Both the position numbers and the translations under genes were made by a program. The notes beneath the pieces were generated by a model. The model saw only the letters and a program-made list of their open reading frames with translations, searched no databases and was not told the origin of the DNA. Shown here in pieces: positions 1 through 6,796 of a stretch of 8,354 bases of DNA. The stretch spans positions 1-8,354 of the forward strand of contig SMXV01000057.1 in assembly GCA_004356175.1 (NCBI GenBank), in the 5' to 3' direction. The DNA is from Acidobacteriota bacterium (GTDB lineage: Bacteria; Actinomycetota; Acidimicrobiia; Spongiisociales; UBA5794). Numbering within the stretch: position 1 is the first letter of the stretch; every line of letters starts with the position of its first letter.

Positions 1-534
1 CCGACAGCGAGCCACATAGGAGTCCGTGGCCCCGAGAACAACAAGCTCCTCGGATTGGACAACACGCTGGGTGAAGAGCCCCGGACCGCCGCAGCGATGG
101 CAGACCGCGAGAGATTTCGTCACATACTCAGCCCTCAGAATCAGAGAAGGCATCGGTTCGAAGGGGCGGCCGAGATAGTCAAGGTCGAGTCCGGCAATGA
201 TGATGTTCTTCCCAGCGCCAGCAAGCAGCTCTGCAACATCAACCAGACCTTGATCGAAGAATTGGCCTTCATCGATTCCGACAATTACGGTGCGGTCCTC
301 AACCGCCCGCAGCAACTCGTCGGAGTCTGCCACCGGTGTTGCGGCAGTCGAATGTCGAGAATGGGAGACCACCTCAGAGACAGAGAACCGCGTGTCGAGG
401 GACGGTTTGAAGGTTTGTGTCGGGACACGTGCGAGGTGGTATCTCGTGACCCTTCGAATCAATTCCTCACTCTTGCCCGAGAACATCGGCCCGACAATGA
501 CCTCAATCCAGCCCTGATCTGCTCTTCGTTGCAT
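1..534 (-). CDS. tdk: Thymidine kinase, type II (partial, C-terminus off the left edge)
   Basis: This gene phosphorylates thymidine to dTMP with ATP in the cytoplasmic pyrimidine salvage pathway. The reading frame opens with ATG at 534 and is uninterrupted for 178 codons to base 1. Residues 15-22 are the Walker A loop GPMFSGKS. Residues 88-93 are DEGQFF, the Walker B/catalytic block, with E89 as the expected general base; the family more often has DEAQFF. GLDLDYLGRPFEPMP (115-129) matches the lasso/substrate region. C145 and C148 (CHRC) and C177 are three of the usual four zinc ligands, and the fourth lies just past the edge. Bacterial members are about 190-200 residues, so about 10-25 are missing. 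No Shine-Dalgarno sequence precedes the ATG, and no in-frame GTG or TTG lies between it and the rodA stop, so this start is preferred. It follows rodA after 66 bases and may be the last gene of the operon. The family assignment is secure. Confidence 0.95.
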   Translation of the reverse strand, partial: MQRRADQGWIEVIVGPMFSGKSEELIRRVTRYHLARVPTQTFKPSLDTRFSVSEVVSHSRHSTAATPVADSDELLRAVEDRTVIVGIDEGQFFDQGLVDVAELLAGAGKNIIIAGLDLDYLGRPFEPMPSLILRAEYVTKSLAVCHRCGGPGLFTQRVVQSEELVVLGATDSYVARCR

Positions 535-555
535 GAGTAGTGAGCGTATCAGGTA

Positions 556-577
556 TCTGCCGGATGGATTCGGCAGA
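556..577 (-). other. Perfect 7-bp hairpin in the rodA-tdk gap
   Basis: The arms TCTGCCG (556-562) and CGGCAGA (571-577) are perfect reverse complements around an 8-base loop. The structure lies 23 bases after the rodA stop codon and 21 bases before the tdk ATG. No T-run follows on the transcribed strand (the next bases are TACCTGATACGC), so it is not a standard intrinsic terminator. It could be a weak terminator, an mRNA-stabilising 3' structure of the rod operon, or a chance palindrome. The inverted repeat is seen directly; its function is inference. Confidence 0.45.
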
Positions 578-600
578 GCACGGCGATCGGGGGTGGCCTT

Positions 601-1755
601 TCAGTCGCTCCCGACGGGCGAGTTTCGTCGAATCCAAGCCGAGTGGGCGAGTCCGAGCGCTGCGCTGAGAGCGACAAACACGGTGCCTCCGGCGGACATG
701 AATGGGAGAGGCAACCCTGTGACCGGCATGATGCGAATGGTCATACCGATGTTGACAAATACGTGAAATCCAATCATGGCTGCGATGCCACTCGTGACAA
801 GGAAGGCGAACCGGCTCCGAGCTCTGCTGGCAATCATGAGTAATCGGAACAGCATAAGCCCGAAGAGCCCAATGACAATCACGCTGCCAATGAAGCCGAA
901 CTGTTCGCCGACAGCGGTAAAGATGAAGTCGCTTGACTGCACCGGAACGAACTGAAGGTTGGTCTGTGTACCCTCGAACAGTCCCTTGCCGAACAGACCG
1001 CCGGATCCGATCGCAATCTCGGACTGCACCTGGTTGTAGACGACGTCAAGGGACTGGGACTCTGCGTCAAGGAACGCGGTCAGGCGAGTCACCTGATAGT
1101 CCTCGATCACGTCGAGTTGGAATACACCGACGGTCGCAATGACAGTTGCCACAAACAGGAAACCAAGCTGGCGCATCGTTGCGCCGCCAACGAAGAGCAT
1201 CGCAAGTGTCACGAACGCAAATACAAGGCTGGTACCGAGGTCCGGTTGGAAGAATATCAGTGCTATCGGTACACCAACAACCGCAATTACGCGAGCAACA
1301 ACGTGCCACTTGAGCGGTGTCGAGGCAGCTGACAACACCGATGCAATCATCAGAATGACAGCGATCTTCGCGAATTCGGAGGGCTGGAACTGGATTCGTC
1401 CAAGGTCGATCCACCGTTGCGCGATGCCGTCACTCTCACCGAGCGGGAACACAAGGACGAGAAGGAATACGGCCCCGATGTAGATCGGTCCTGTGAAGCC
1501 TTTCAATTCGACAAGGTTGATCGTCGATGCCACCGCAAACACAATAAAGCCCAACACAACCCAGATGGCCTGCGAGCGCAGTTCAGCAGCCGGGTCAAGA
1601 CCTCTCGCCTCCAACCTCGGCGCGGTTGCTGAGTAGACCATGAGAAGCCCGATGGCTGAAATCACGAGGTACGTCAGCACGAGCACAAGGTCCGGCTTCA
1701 GGGGTTCATCAATCATCCTCACCGAGGAGGGCCGCTGGCGCAGGTGCGAGACCAT
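601..1755 (-). CDS. rodA: RodA, SEDS-family peptidoglycan glycosyltransferase of the elongasome
   Basis: RodA polymerises lipid II into glycan strands for side-wall growth, in complex with PBP2. The 384-residue length is typical, and the hydrophobic pattern fits about ten membrane helices. SEDS signatures are in order: RWIDLG (115-120), FQPSEFAK (123-130), QPDLGTS (170-176), GSGGLFGKG (250-258), GTQT (262-265), the large-loop block PVQSSDFIF (271-279) containing the expected catalytic Asp (D276), and PVTGLPLPFMSAGGT (344-358). Against E. coli RodA the loop lacks the Glu and His of PERHTDFIF, and SYGGS is SAGGT. The ATG at 1755 shares one base with the PBP2 stop (TGATG), which supports coupled translation. 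M14 (ATG at 1716), preceded directly by GGTGAGG, is a less likely start because of its zero spacing. The SEDS paralogue FtsW is unlikely, because this gene sits with mreBCD and PBP2. Confidence 0.96.
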   Translation of the reverse strand: MVSHLRQRPSSVRMIDEPLKPDLVLVLTYLVISAIGLLMVYSATAPRLEARGLDPAAELRSQAIWVVLGFIVFAVASTINLVELKGFTGPIYIGAVFLLVLVFPLGESDGIAQRWIDLGRIQFQPSEFAKIAVILMIASVLSAASTPLKWHVVARVIAVVGVPIALIFFQPDLGTSLVFAFVTLAMLFVGGATMRQLGFLFVATVIATVGVFQLDVIEDYQVTRLTAFLDAESQSLDVVYNQVQSEIAIGSGGLFGKGLFEGTQTNLQFVPVQSSDFIFTAVGEQFGFIGSVIVIGLFGLMLFRLLMIASRARSRFAFLVTSGIAAMIGFHVFVNIGMTIRIMPVTGLPLPFMSAGGTVFVALSAALGLAHSAWIRRNSPVGSD

Positions 1756-4226
1756 CAGTCTGCCGCCAGGCCTGGGGCGAGCACGGTCACGCTCTCAGGA
1801 CCGTTGAGCAGGAACTGGAGCACCTGACGGGCCACCGGCGCAGCCACCTCACCGCCGAATCCGCCTCGTTCGATGATGACAGACACAACCCACTTTGGAC
1901 GGTTGATCGGCGCAACACCAACGAACAACGCGTCGTCGACCTGTCTGAAGCGTTCGTCGTTCTTGATGATCTCACCGGTGCCTGTCTTACCGCCAACCAG
2001 TTCAACGTTCGGTCCGAAGTTCTTGAAAGCCCCGCGTGCGGTACCACGCTTCTGATTGTTGACGACTTGTTGGAGATCTTGGAGTAGGAGTCGCACGGTG
2101 CGCTCATCGAGATTGACCCTTGAAACGATCGCGCGTGGGTTGGTCTCAACAACGTTGCCCTCTGAATCAATAACCTGTGAGACAACGCGCGGTTTCCAGA
2201 CCGTTCCACCGTTGACCATCGCAGCGAATCCATTCGCGAGCTGGAGAGGCGTCACGAGGACGGCGCCCTGACCGACGGCAATGTCCATAAGGTCACCGCC
2301 GACCCATCCACCATCCGGTCTTACTCGCCCTGTGCCTTTCCGCTGTTCATCCTTGAACCACGTGCTGTCGGGGATGAGACCGCTTCTCTCGAACGGAAGG
2401 TCGATTCCTGTGCTGGTGCCAAACCCGAAACTTCTCGCCCACGACTGGAGCAGGTTCTCCTTGTCAATTCCAGAGTCGTCGAAGCGCTCGTGCCAGAGAC
2501 GAAGGGCGAGATCCCAGAAGTAGAGGTCGCAGCTGGCTTCGAGCGCCCCATGCAGATCAAGAACTCCAAGACTTCCCGGCCATTTCCAGTCTCGTTTCGT
2601 CTGAAACGTTCCATCGTTGAGCGGGAACCTGAACTCTCCACCGCAGAAGTAACCATCGGTGTCCGACAGCAGCGGAAGCTGTTGCACCTCCTCTGAGTCA
2701 TCTTCAGCAACGTCGATGACCTTGTCGCCGCTTCCTCTATCAATGGGGTAGTAACTCTCCTCGAGCGCAAGCACGTACGGCACAACTTTGAATGTTGACG
2801 CCGGCGCGTACTGCCCTTGGACAGCGAAGTTCTGGAATGCCGAGACGGTACTCAAGGTCGCCCATTGGTCGTCGCTCAGACCGTCGACAAACACCGTTGG
2901 GTCGTATGTGGGGAATGATGACATCGCAAGCACAGATCCATCGTTCGGATCGATGACAACCCCCGTAGCACGCACTGGACACCATCTGTCCTTGTGCAAC
3001 AGAATGATCTCGTCCTCCGAAACATGAAGAACCTGAAGCACTTCGCGAGCCTCGTCAACCCACCCATTACGCTTGACGTTTGATCGTTCTCCTGACAGCG
3101 ATATGGTGGCAACAAAGTCGTCACCTTCAGCCCGCACCGATTCGAAGCGCACTACCCGCTGTTGCACACCGCTGAGAATACCGGTGCCCTCGATCGGAAT
3201 CGAGACGCGTTGTACAGGTACACACACGCCATTCGAGTCGATGGGCAACAGCGGCGAGAGCGGGCCGAGGACCTTTGCTACATCAACCGTCACAGGGCCA
3301 ACGTCGGGTTCGACGTCATTGTCATCAACGCCAAGATCCGAGGTTTGTTCCTCTAACTCCTCGGCAAGTATTTCGAGGGCTTCGGCGCGAGCCTCAACCA
3401 ATGCATCCTCGATCCGCTGTGTCCTCGTGGTTTCGGACAGCTCGACGTCACGTTCTTTCATCTCGAGACTTCTCGCCTGGATCAGACCGTCTCTCAGGGA
3501 GTCCTGGAGTTGAGCCTGCAACTTCGAGTCGATCGTTAATACGAGGCTATTACCTGATGTCGGAGGTGCCTCAGCGGAGAGCGAAAGTACCTTGCGTCTG
3601 GCATCGACCTGGTATTGGATAATTCCTTCAGCGCCCTGAAGTACTACGTCATAACTTCGCTCGACGCCGGCTCGCCCAACGAAGTCGTTTGGTTTCACAT
3701 CATCTCGAAGCAGGTCCTCCTCATTCGGTCGCCCGATGTATCCAAGGACATGGGCAGCAAGGTCGCCGAGTGGATAAGTTCGAACTGGCTGGGGAATCAC
3801 GGCAACACCGGGAAAGTCGTCCCGATGCTCAAGAATGAAGGTCGCCTGTGAGCTGGAGATGTCCGTTGCTATGCGCACCTGGGCGCCGCGGTTTGATCCC
3901 GAAAGCTGCTCAACAATGTCTGATGCACTCTCATCGAGGAACGCAGCGAGATTTTCGGCCAACGCAGGTATGTCGTCCTCGTCGATCAAAGCCAGGTCGA
4001 CGACGATTGCAAGAGCCGACCGAGTGCCAGCAAGTTTGACTCCGTCTGCTGAGATGATGTCTCCCCGGGGAGCTGGCGTGTTGACGACCTTGACCTGCTG
4101 ATTCGCCGCTCGTTCTTCATACGCGTTCGCATTGGTGACCTGCATCGACCAGAGGCGCAGACCGAGGACACTGAGCAGCACAGCGAAAAATACGCCGACG
4201 ACGCCGAGGCGACTTGGGTTGGTCAT
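1755..4226 (-). CDS. mrdA: Penicillin-binding protein 2 (elongasome transpeptidase) with a large insertion
   Basis: This class B PBP cross-links peptidoglycan made by RodA. The protein is 823 residues, whereas PBP2 is usually about 600-700. One membrane anchor (about 8-27) is followed by the dimerisation domain (about 50-215; YPLGDLAAHVLGYIGRP at 151-167, GRAGVERSYD at 184-193). The transpeptidase domain starts near 421 with GVVIDPNDGSVLAM. Active-site motifs are S477-T-F-K480, S565-C-D567 (Asp in place of Asn is usual for PBP2), and K747-T-G. Residues about 243-420 form an extra region absent from standard PBP2: a charged helical stretch, an acidic linker, then an alternating hydrophobic, beta-like part. 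The start at 4226 is chosen because its ATG overlaps the mreD stop as ATGA and opens directly onto the anchor. An in-frame start at 4304 would add 26 polar residues inside mreD. AGGTTGG just upstream is a fair ribosome site. The symbol pbpA would be an equal choice. Confidence 0.95.
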   Translation of the reverse strand: MTNPSRLGVVGVFFAVLLSVLGLRLWSMQVTNANAYEERAANQQVKVVNTPAPRGDIISADGVKLAGTRSALAIVVDLALIDEDDIPALAENLAAFLDESASDIVEQLSGSNRGAQVRIATDISSSQATFILEHRDDFPGVAVIPQPVRTYPLGDLAAHVLGYIGRPNEEDLLRDDVKPNDFVGRAGVERSYDVVLQGAEGIIQYQVDARRKVLSLSAEAPPTSGNSLVLTIDSKLQAQLQDSLRDGLIQARSLEMKERDVELSETTRTQRIEDALVEARAEALEILAEELEEQTSDLGVDDNDVEPDVGPVTVDVAKVLGPLSPLLPIDSNGVCVPVQRVSIPIEGTGILSGVQQRVVRFESVRAEGDDFVATISLSGERSNVKRNGWVDEAREVLQVLHVSEDEIILLHKDRWCPVRATGVVIDPNDGSVLAMSSFPTYDPTVFVDGLSDDQWATLSTVSAFQNFAVQGQYAPASTFKVVPYVLALEESYYPIDRGSGDKVIDVAEDDSEEVQQLPLLSDTDGYFCGGEFRFPLNDGTFQTKRDWKWPGSLGVLDLHGALEASCDLYFWDLALRLWHERFDDSGIDKENLLQSWARSFGFGTSTGIDLPFERSGLIPDSTWFKDEQRKGTGRVRPDGGWVGGDLMDIAVGQGAVLVTPLQLANGFAAMVNGGTVWKPRVVSQVIDSEGNVVETNPRAIVSRVNLDERTVRLLLQDLQQVVNNQKRGTARGAFKNFGPNVELVGGKTGTGEIIKNDERFRQVDDALFVGVAPINRPKWVVSVIIERGGFGGEVAAPVARQVLQFLLNGPESVTVLAPGLAAD

Positions 4227-4732
4227 ACGGCCAACCTGCTTGTTGTGCGATTGAATATCTTGCTGAGTATCCAGAACACAGGAACGGCAAGAAGAACGTT
4301 CCACACCGCGGGCATAACCACGTTTCCGAGCACACGCGGCTCGGAAATCGTGTCATGCCCGAACAACGTAGCGAGCAAAACATAGAGGAACTGTCCAAAT
4401 ACTGTCGCGCCGAAGACAACAAATATCAACATGAGGGGTCTGTCAACCACTGTCTGCTTGAGCCTTCCAGCGATGTATGCGACAGCAGTGAGGGTCATCG
4501 CCCAAAGTCCAAGTGTGGAACTTCCCATGAGGTCGACCAGGATGCCCGCCGTGAATCCGACGAGGAGCAGATACTCGGGCTCCAGGTACACAGAGAGTGC
4601 GACAATAACGAGCGTGACCAGCGCTGGTGCAAAACCAAGTGGCTGGATTCTCCCCTGAGCGAATACCGTCGTCTGAATGACGATGGCAGCGACGACTACA
4701 ACCACTGCCAGTGCAACACGGGATCGGCTCAT
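4223..4732 (-). CDS. mreD: Rod shape-determining protein MreD
   Basis: MreD is a small integral membrane subunit of the rod complex that works with MreC to connect MreB filaments to RodA-PBP2. The protein has 169 residues, the usual family length. It is almost wholly hydrophobic, with five or six likely membrane segments (about 6-25, 34-50, 53-69, 76-90, 100-124 and 138-160). The segment around GILVDLMGSSTLGLWAM (63-79) matches the family pattern of a G-x-L-x-D-L turn followed by a small-residue helix. The sequence alone would leave some doubt, but its place between mreC and PBP2 settles it. It overlaps both neighbours by four bases (ATGA at each junction), so translation is probably coupled to theirs. 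Confidence 0.93.
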   Translation of the reverse strand: MSRSRVALAVVVVVAAIVIQTTVFAQGRIQPLGFAPALVTLVIVALSVYLEPEYLLLVGFTAGILVDLMGSSTLGLWAMTLTAVAYIAGRLKQTVVDRPLMLIFVVFGATVFGQFLYVLLATLFGHDTISEPRVLGNVVMPAVWNVLLAVPVFWILSKIFNRTTSRLAV

Positions 4733-5640
4733 CCGCTTCCCTCAGTCGTCGACGTCGTTTCAGGTACCACGGTCGTCTGGGGTGTCGCGTCTTCGTCCTG
4801 CAATTGGGCGTCAATCGGCGACCACCCCACAATCACCTTGACGTAGTCGAGCTGTGAGAGCCGAACGGCGGGATTGACACCCGTACGCAGCACGAAACCG
4901 ACCTCTGCCTTCGCTGACGCTTCGATTGTCCCAACTGCAATTCCCGGTGGAAAACGAGAACCGACAGTGACCACGCGGTCCCCCACATTGACACCTTCAT
5001 TCGCTCTGAACATCTCAAGTCGCAACGGGCCGTCGCCGTGACCCGTGACTATGCCTGTCTCATTCGTCCTTGAGATCCGCACGCCCACCGACACCGCTGG
5101 ATCAATGATGAGGCGAATACGCGACGCCTTCGCAGATACCAGATCAACCCAGCCGACCAATCCATCCTCGTCGACAACGGCCTGGCCTGCGACGATGCCG
5201 TCCTCAGATCCTTTGTCGATAAACCGGATATTGTCAAACGTGGATGCCCCCGACCCACCAATGCGGGCCGTGACGGTTGCGAGCTCACCAGGCACGGTGA
5301 GTCCGTTGATTGCTTCAAGCTGGATGACCTGCTCCCGAAGCGATTCGCCCTCGGAGGCCGACGCCTCCAGCTCGCGAACACGCGAGGCGAGTCGTTCGTT
5401 GTCGTCTCGCAGACCGGCAATGTTGGCTATGCCATCGACGAACCCGACGGCTGGCCGAGTCACGAAGTCAACACCGCTTTGCAGCGGTGTGAACAGCGAC
5501 TGGGTGCCCTCACGCATTGTGTCGGCCACCCCCTCGCCCGAGGACCTGACGTCGTAGGTCGCGACGATAAAGGCAACGGCGGTCAACGTTAGGAAGATGA
5601 TCGTGGCTCGGTCGATCTGGCGACCGGAGGCAGAAAACAT
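4729..5640 (-). CDS. mreC: Rod shape-determining protein MreC
   Basis: MreC is a membrane-anchored scaffold outside the cytoplasmic membrane that binds PBP2 and helps activate RodA-PBP2. The 303 residues show a short cytoplasmic tail, one membrane helix (about 12-29), a heptad-like coiled coil (about 75-113, around LRDDNERLASRVRELEA) and the beta-rich domain (about 120-272). That domain includes typical MreC stretches: DKGSEDGIVAGQAVV (142-156), GLVGWV (160-165), LIIDP (177-181) and GDRVVTVG (220-227). The last 23 residues form an acidic, Thr-rich tail that looks disordered. Its ATG lies 19 bases after the mreB stop; the preceding CGGGACC is only a weak ribosome site, so it may depend on mreB translation. 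The stop overlaps the mreD start. Confidence 0.96.
   Translation of the reverse strand: MFSASGRQIDRATIIFLTLTAVAFIVATYDVRSSGEGVADTMREGTQSLFTPLQSGVDFVTRPAVGFVDGIANIAGLRDDNERLASRVRELEASASEGESLREQVIQLEAINGLTVPGELATVTARIGGSGASTFDNIRFIDKGSEDGIVAGQAVVDEDGLVGWVDLVSAKASRIRLIIDPAVSVGVRISRTNETGIVTGHGDGPLRLEMFRANEGVNVGDRVVTVGSRFPPGIAVGTIEASAKAEVGFVLRTGVNPAVRLSQLDYVKVIVGWSPIDAQLQDEDATPQTTVVPETTSTTEGSG
4737..4743 (-). promoter_or_regulatory. Ribosome binding site of mreD inside the mreC 3' end
   Basis: GAGGGAA lies four bases before the mreD ATG at 4732 and within the last codons of mreC. It is the clearest Shine-Dalgarno match among the overlapping junctions and fixes the mreD start at the ATGA overlap. 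Confidence 0.6.
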
Positions 5641-5658
5641 TGCTGGTCCCGCTCGGGT

Positions 5659-6690
5659 TTAGTTGCGCCCGGATGACTGGAGGACGACGTGCAATATGTC
5701 GAATTCCTCAAGACAGGCACCCGAACCGAGCACGACGCTGTGCAGAGGACGATCTGGAGTGACGATGGGCATGCCCGTCTCGTGGGCGAGCCTCATGTCG
5801 AGCCCCTTGAGATACGCTCCGCCACCCGTAATTACGATTCCCCGCTCCATGACGTCAGCTGCGAGCTCCGGAGGTGTCTTGTCAAGCGTGTATTTTACGG
5901 CGTCGATAACGGACTCCACTGGCTCTTCGATTGCTTCGCGGATTTCGGCGCTCGAAAGAACGATTGTCTTGGGGAGTCCGGAGATCAGGTCCCTTCCGCG
6001 AACCTCAGCCGCTGGTTCGTCCGGATACGGCCAAGCCGACCCGATCGCCATCTTGACCTGCTCTGCTGTGCGCTCACCAAGCATCAGCGAGTATTCCTTC
6101 TTGACCCACTGAATGATTGCCTCATCAAGTTCGTCTCCGCCTATGCGGGACGACTTGGAGACAACGATGCCGCCGAGCGAGATCACGGCGACCTCTGTGG
6201 TCCCGCCTCCGATGTCGACGATCATCGAACCAGTCGGCTCGTGCACGGGGAGACCAACGCCTATCGCGGCAGCCATCGGTTCCTCGATGGTGTACGCCTT
6301 GCGGGCACCGGCGTGATAAGCGGCTTCCTCAACGGCTCTGCGTTCAACAGCAGTTATGCCAGACGGCACACAAATGACGATGCGCGGCCGAGCCGCGAAC
6401 CGGCCCGTGTGCACCTTGTCGATGAAATACCTGAGCATTTTCTCTGTAACGTCGAAGTCAGCAATGACCCCATCCCTCAGCGGGCGAATGGCCTGGATGT
6501 ATGACGGTGTTCTCCCGATCATCCGCTTGGCTGCAGAACCGACCTCGAGCGGTTTGTTGGTCCTCGTATCGATTGCCACGACGGATGGTTCGTTCAGAAC
6601 AATGCCCTGACCGCGCACAAATACAAGGGTGTTCGCGGTTCCTAGGTCTACGGCCATATCTCGGCCAGCAAATGACAATACGTTCTTCAT
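5659..6690 (-). CDS. mreB: Rod shape-determining protein MreB (actin homologue)
   Basis: MreB is a bacterial actin that forms membrane-bound filaments and directs the lateral wall synthesis machinery. The 343 residues match the family length. Nucleotide-binding motifs are in place: phosphate-1 DLGTANT (15-21), the catalytic-region block IEEPMAAAIG (135-144), phosphate-2 DIGGGTTE (159-166) and the adenosine motif ITGGGAYLKGLD (287-298). The N-terminus MKNVLSF is short and hydrophobic, as expected for membrane contact. The stretch IQAIRPLRDGVIADFD is a strong MreB signature. Start at 6690 is supported by AGGAAG six bases upstream. It heads the mreBCD-PBP2-rodA block and is separated from ndk by 106 bases, the widest gap here, so a promoter of its own is possible. 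No residue loss or frameshift is seen. Confidence 0.98.
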   Translation of the reverse strand: MKNVLSFAGRDMAVDLGTANTLVFVRGQGIVLNEPSVVAIDTRTNKPLEVGSAAKRMIGRTPSYIQAIRPLRDGVIADFDVTEKMLRYFIDKVHTGRFAARPRIVICVPSGITAVERRAVEEAAYHAGARKAYTIEEPMAAAIGVGLPVHEPTGSMIVDIGGGTTEVAVISLGGIVVSKSSRIGGDELDEAIIQWVKKEYSLMLGERTAEQVKMAIGSAWPYPDEPAAEVRGRDLISGLPKTIVLSSAEIREAIEEPVESVIDAVKYTLDKTPPELAADVMERGIVITGGGAYLKGLDMRLAHETGMPIVTPDRPLHSVVLGSGACLEEFDILHVVLQSSGRN

Positions 6691-6796
6691 GAAAAACTTC
6701 CTGGCGTATTGGTCATGAGTGTAACCAGCCCGCCCGTAATCGGCTCAGAATCTGTTGGCCCATCGCATTGCGCTGAGGCAACTCGCAAGCATTTGT
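6691..6796 (-). other. ndk-mreB intergenic region with an imperfect hairpin
   Basis: This 106-base gap is the largest in the window and the likeliest place for an mreB promoter. On the minus strand TACACT (6718-6723) could serve as a -10 element, about 20 bases ahead of the ribosome site, but I see no convincing -35 at the right distance. Near the ndk stop, TTGCG (6768-6772) and CGCAA (6784-6788) form a 5-bp stem, extendable by two pairs past a bulge, with an 11-base loop. No T-run follows, so this is not a clear terminator. The calls here are tentative. Confidence 0.3.
6697..6702 (-). promoter_or_regulatory. Ribosome binding site of mreB
   Basis: AGGAAG lies six bases before the mreB ATG, followed by a T-rich spacer. 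It is a good Shine-Dalgarno match and confirms the start codon. Confidence 0.7.

Noticed and set aside
191..240. Suspected frameshift in tdk near the DVAELL stretch
   Set aside because: Careful re-reading of the reverse complement gives one continuous frame (DVAELLAGAGKNIIIAGLD). The suspicion came from a misread base run.
55..540. Plus-strand open frame of 161 codons at the left end
   Set aside because: The opposite strand encodes thymidine kinase with Walker A, DEGQFF and zinc-binding Cys residues, so this is an antisense shadow.
535..600. Intrinsic terminator after rodA
   Set aside because: The hairpin is real but no T-run follows on the transcribed strand, so I list it only as a hairpin.
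4227..4304. Upstream in-frame start for PBP2 adding 26 residues
   Set aside because: The extra residues are polar and Cys-containing, lie inside mreD and precede the membrane anchor. The ATG at 4226 fits the ATGA overlap and the family.
4214..4846. Plus-strand open frame of 210 codons opposite mreD and the end of mreC
   Set aside because: The composition is charged and low in structure, with no family features; both strands cannot plausibly be coding here and mreD/mreC are well supported.
5689..6504. Long plus-strand open frame of 271 codons opposite mreB
   Set aside because: It lies wholly within the antisense of a clear mreB with all actin motifs, has no recognisable domain, and is a by-product of codon bias.
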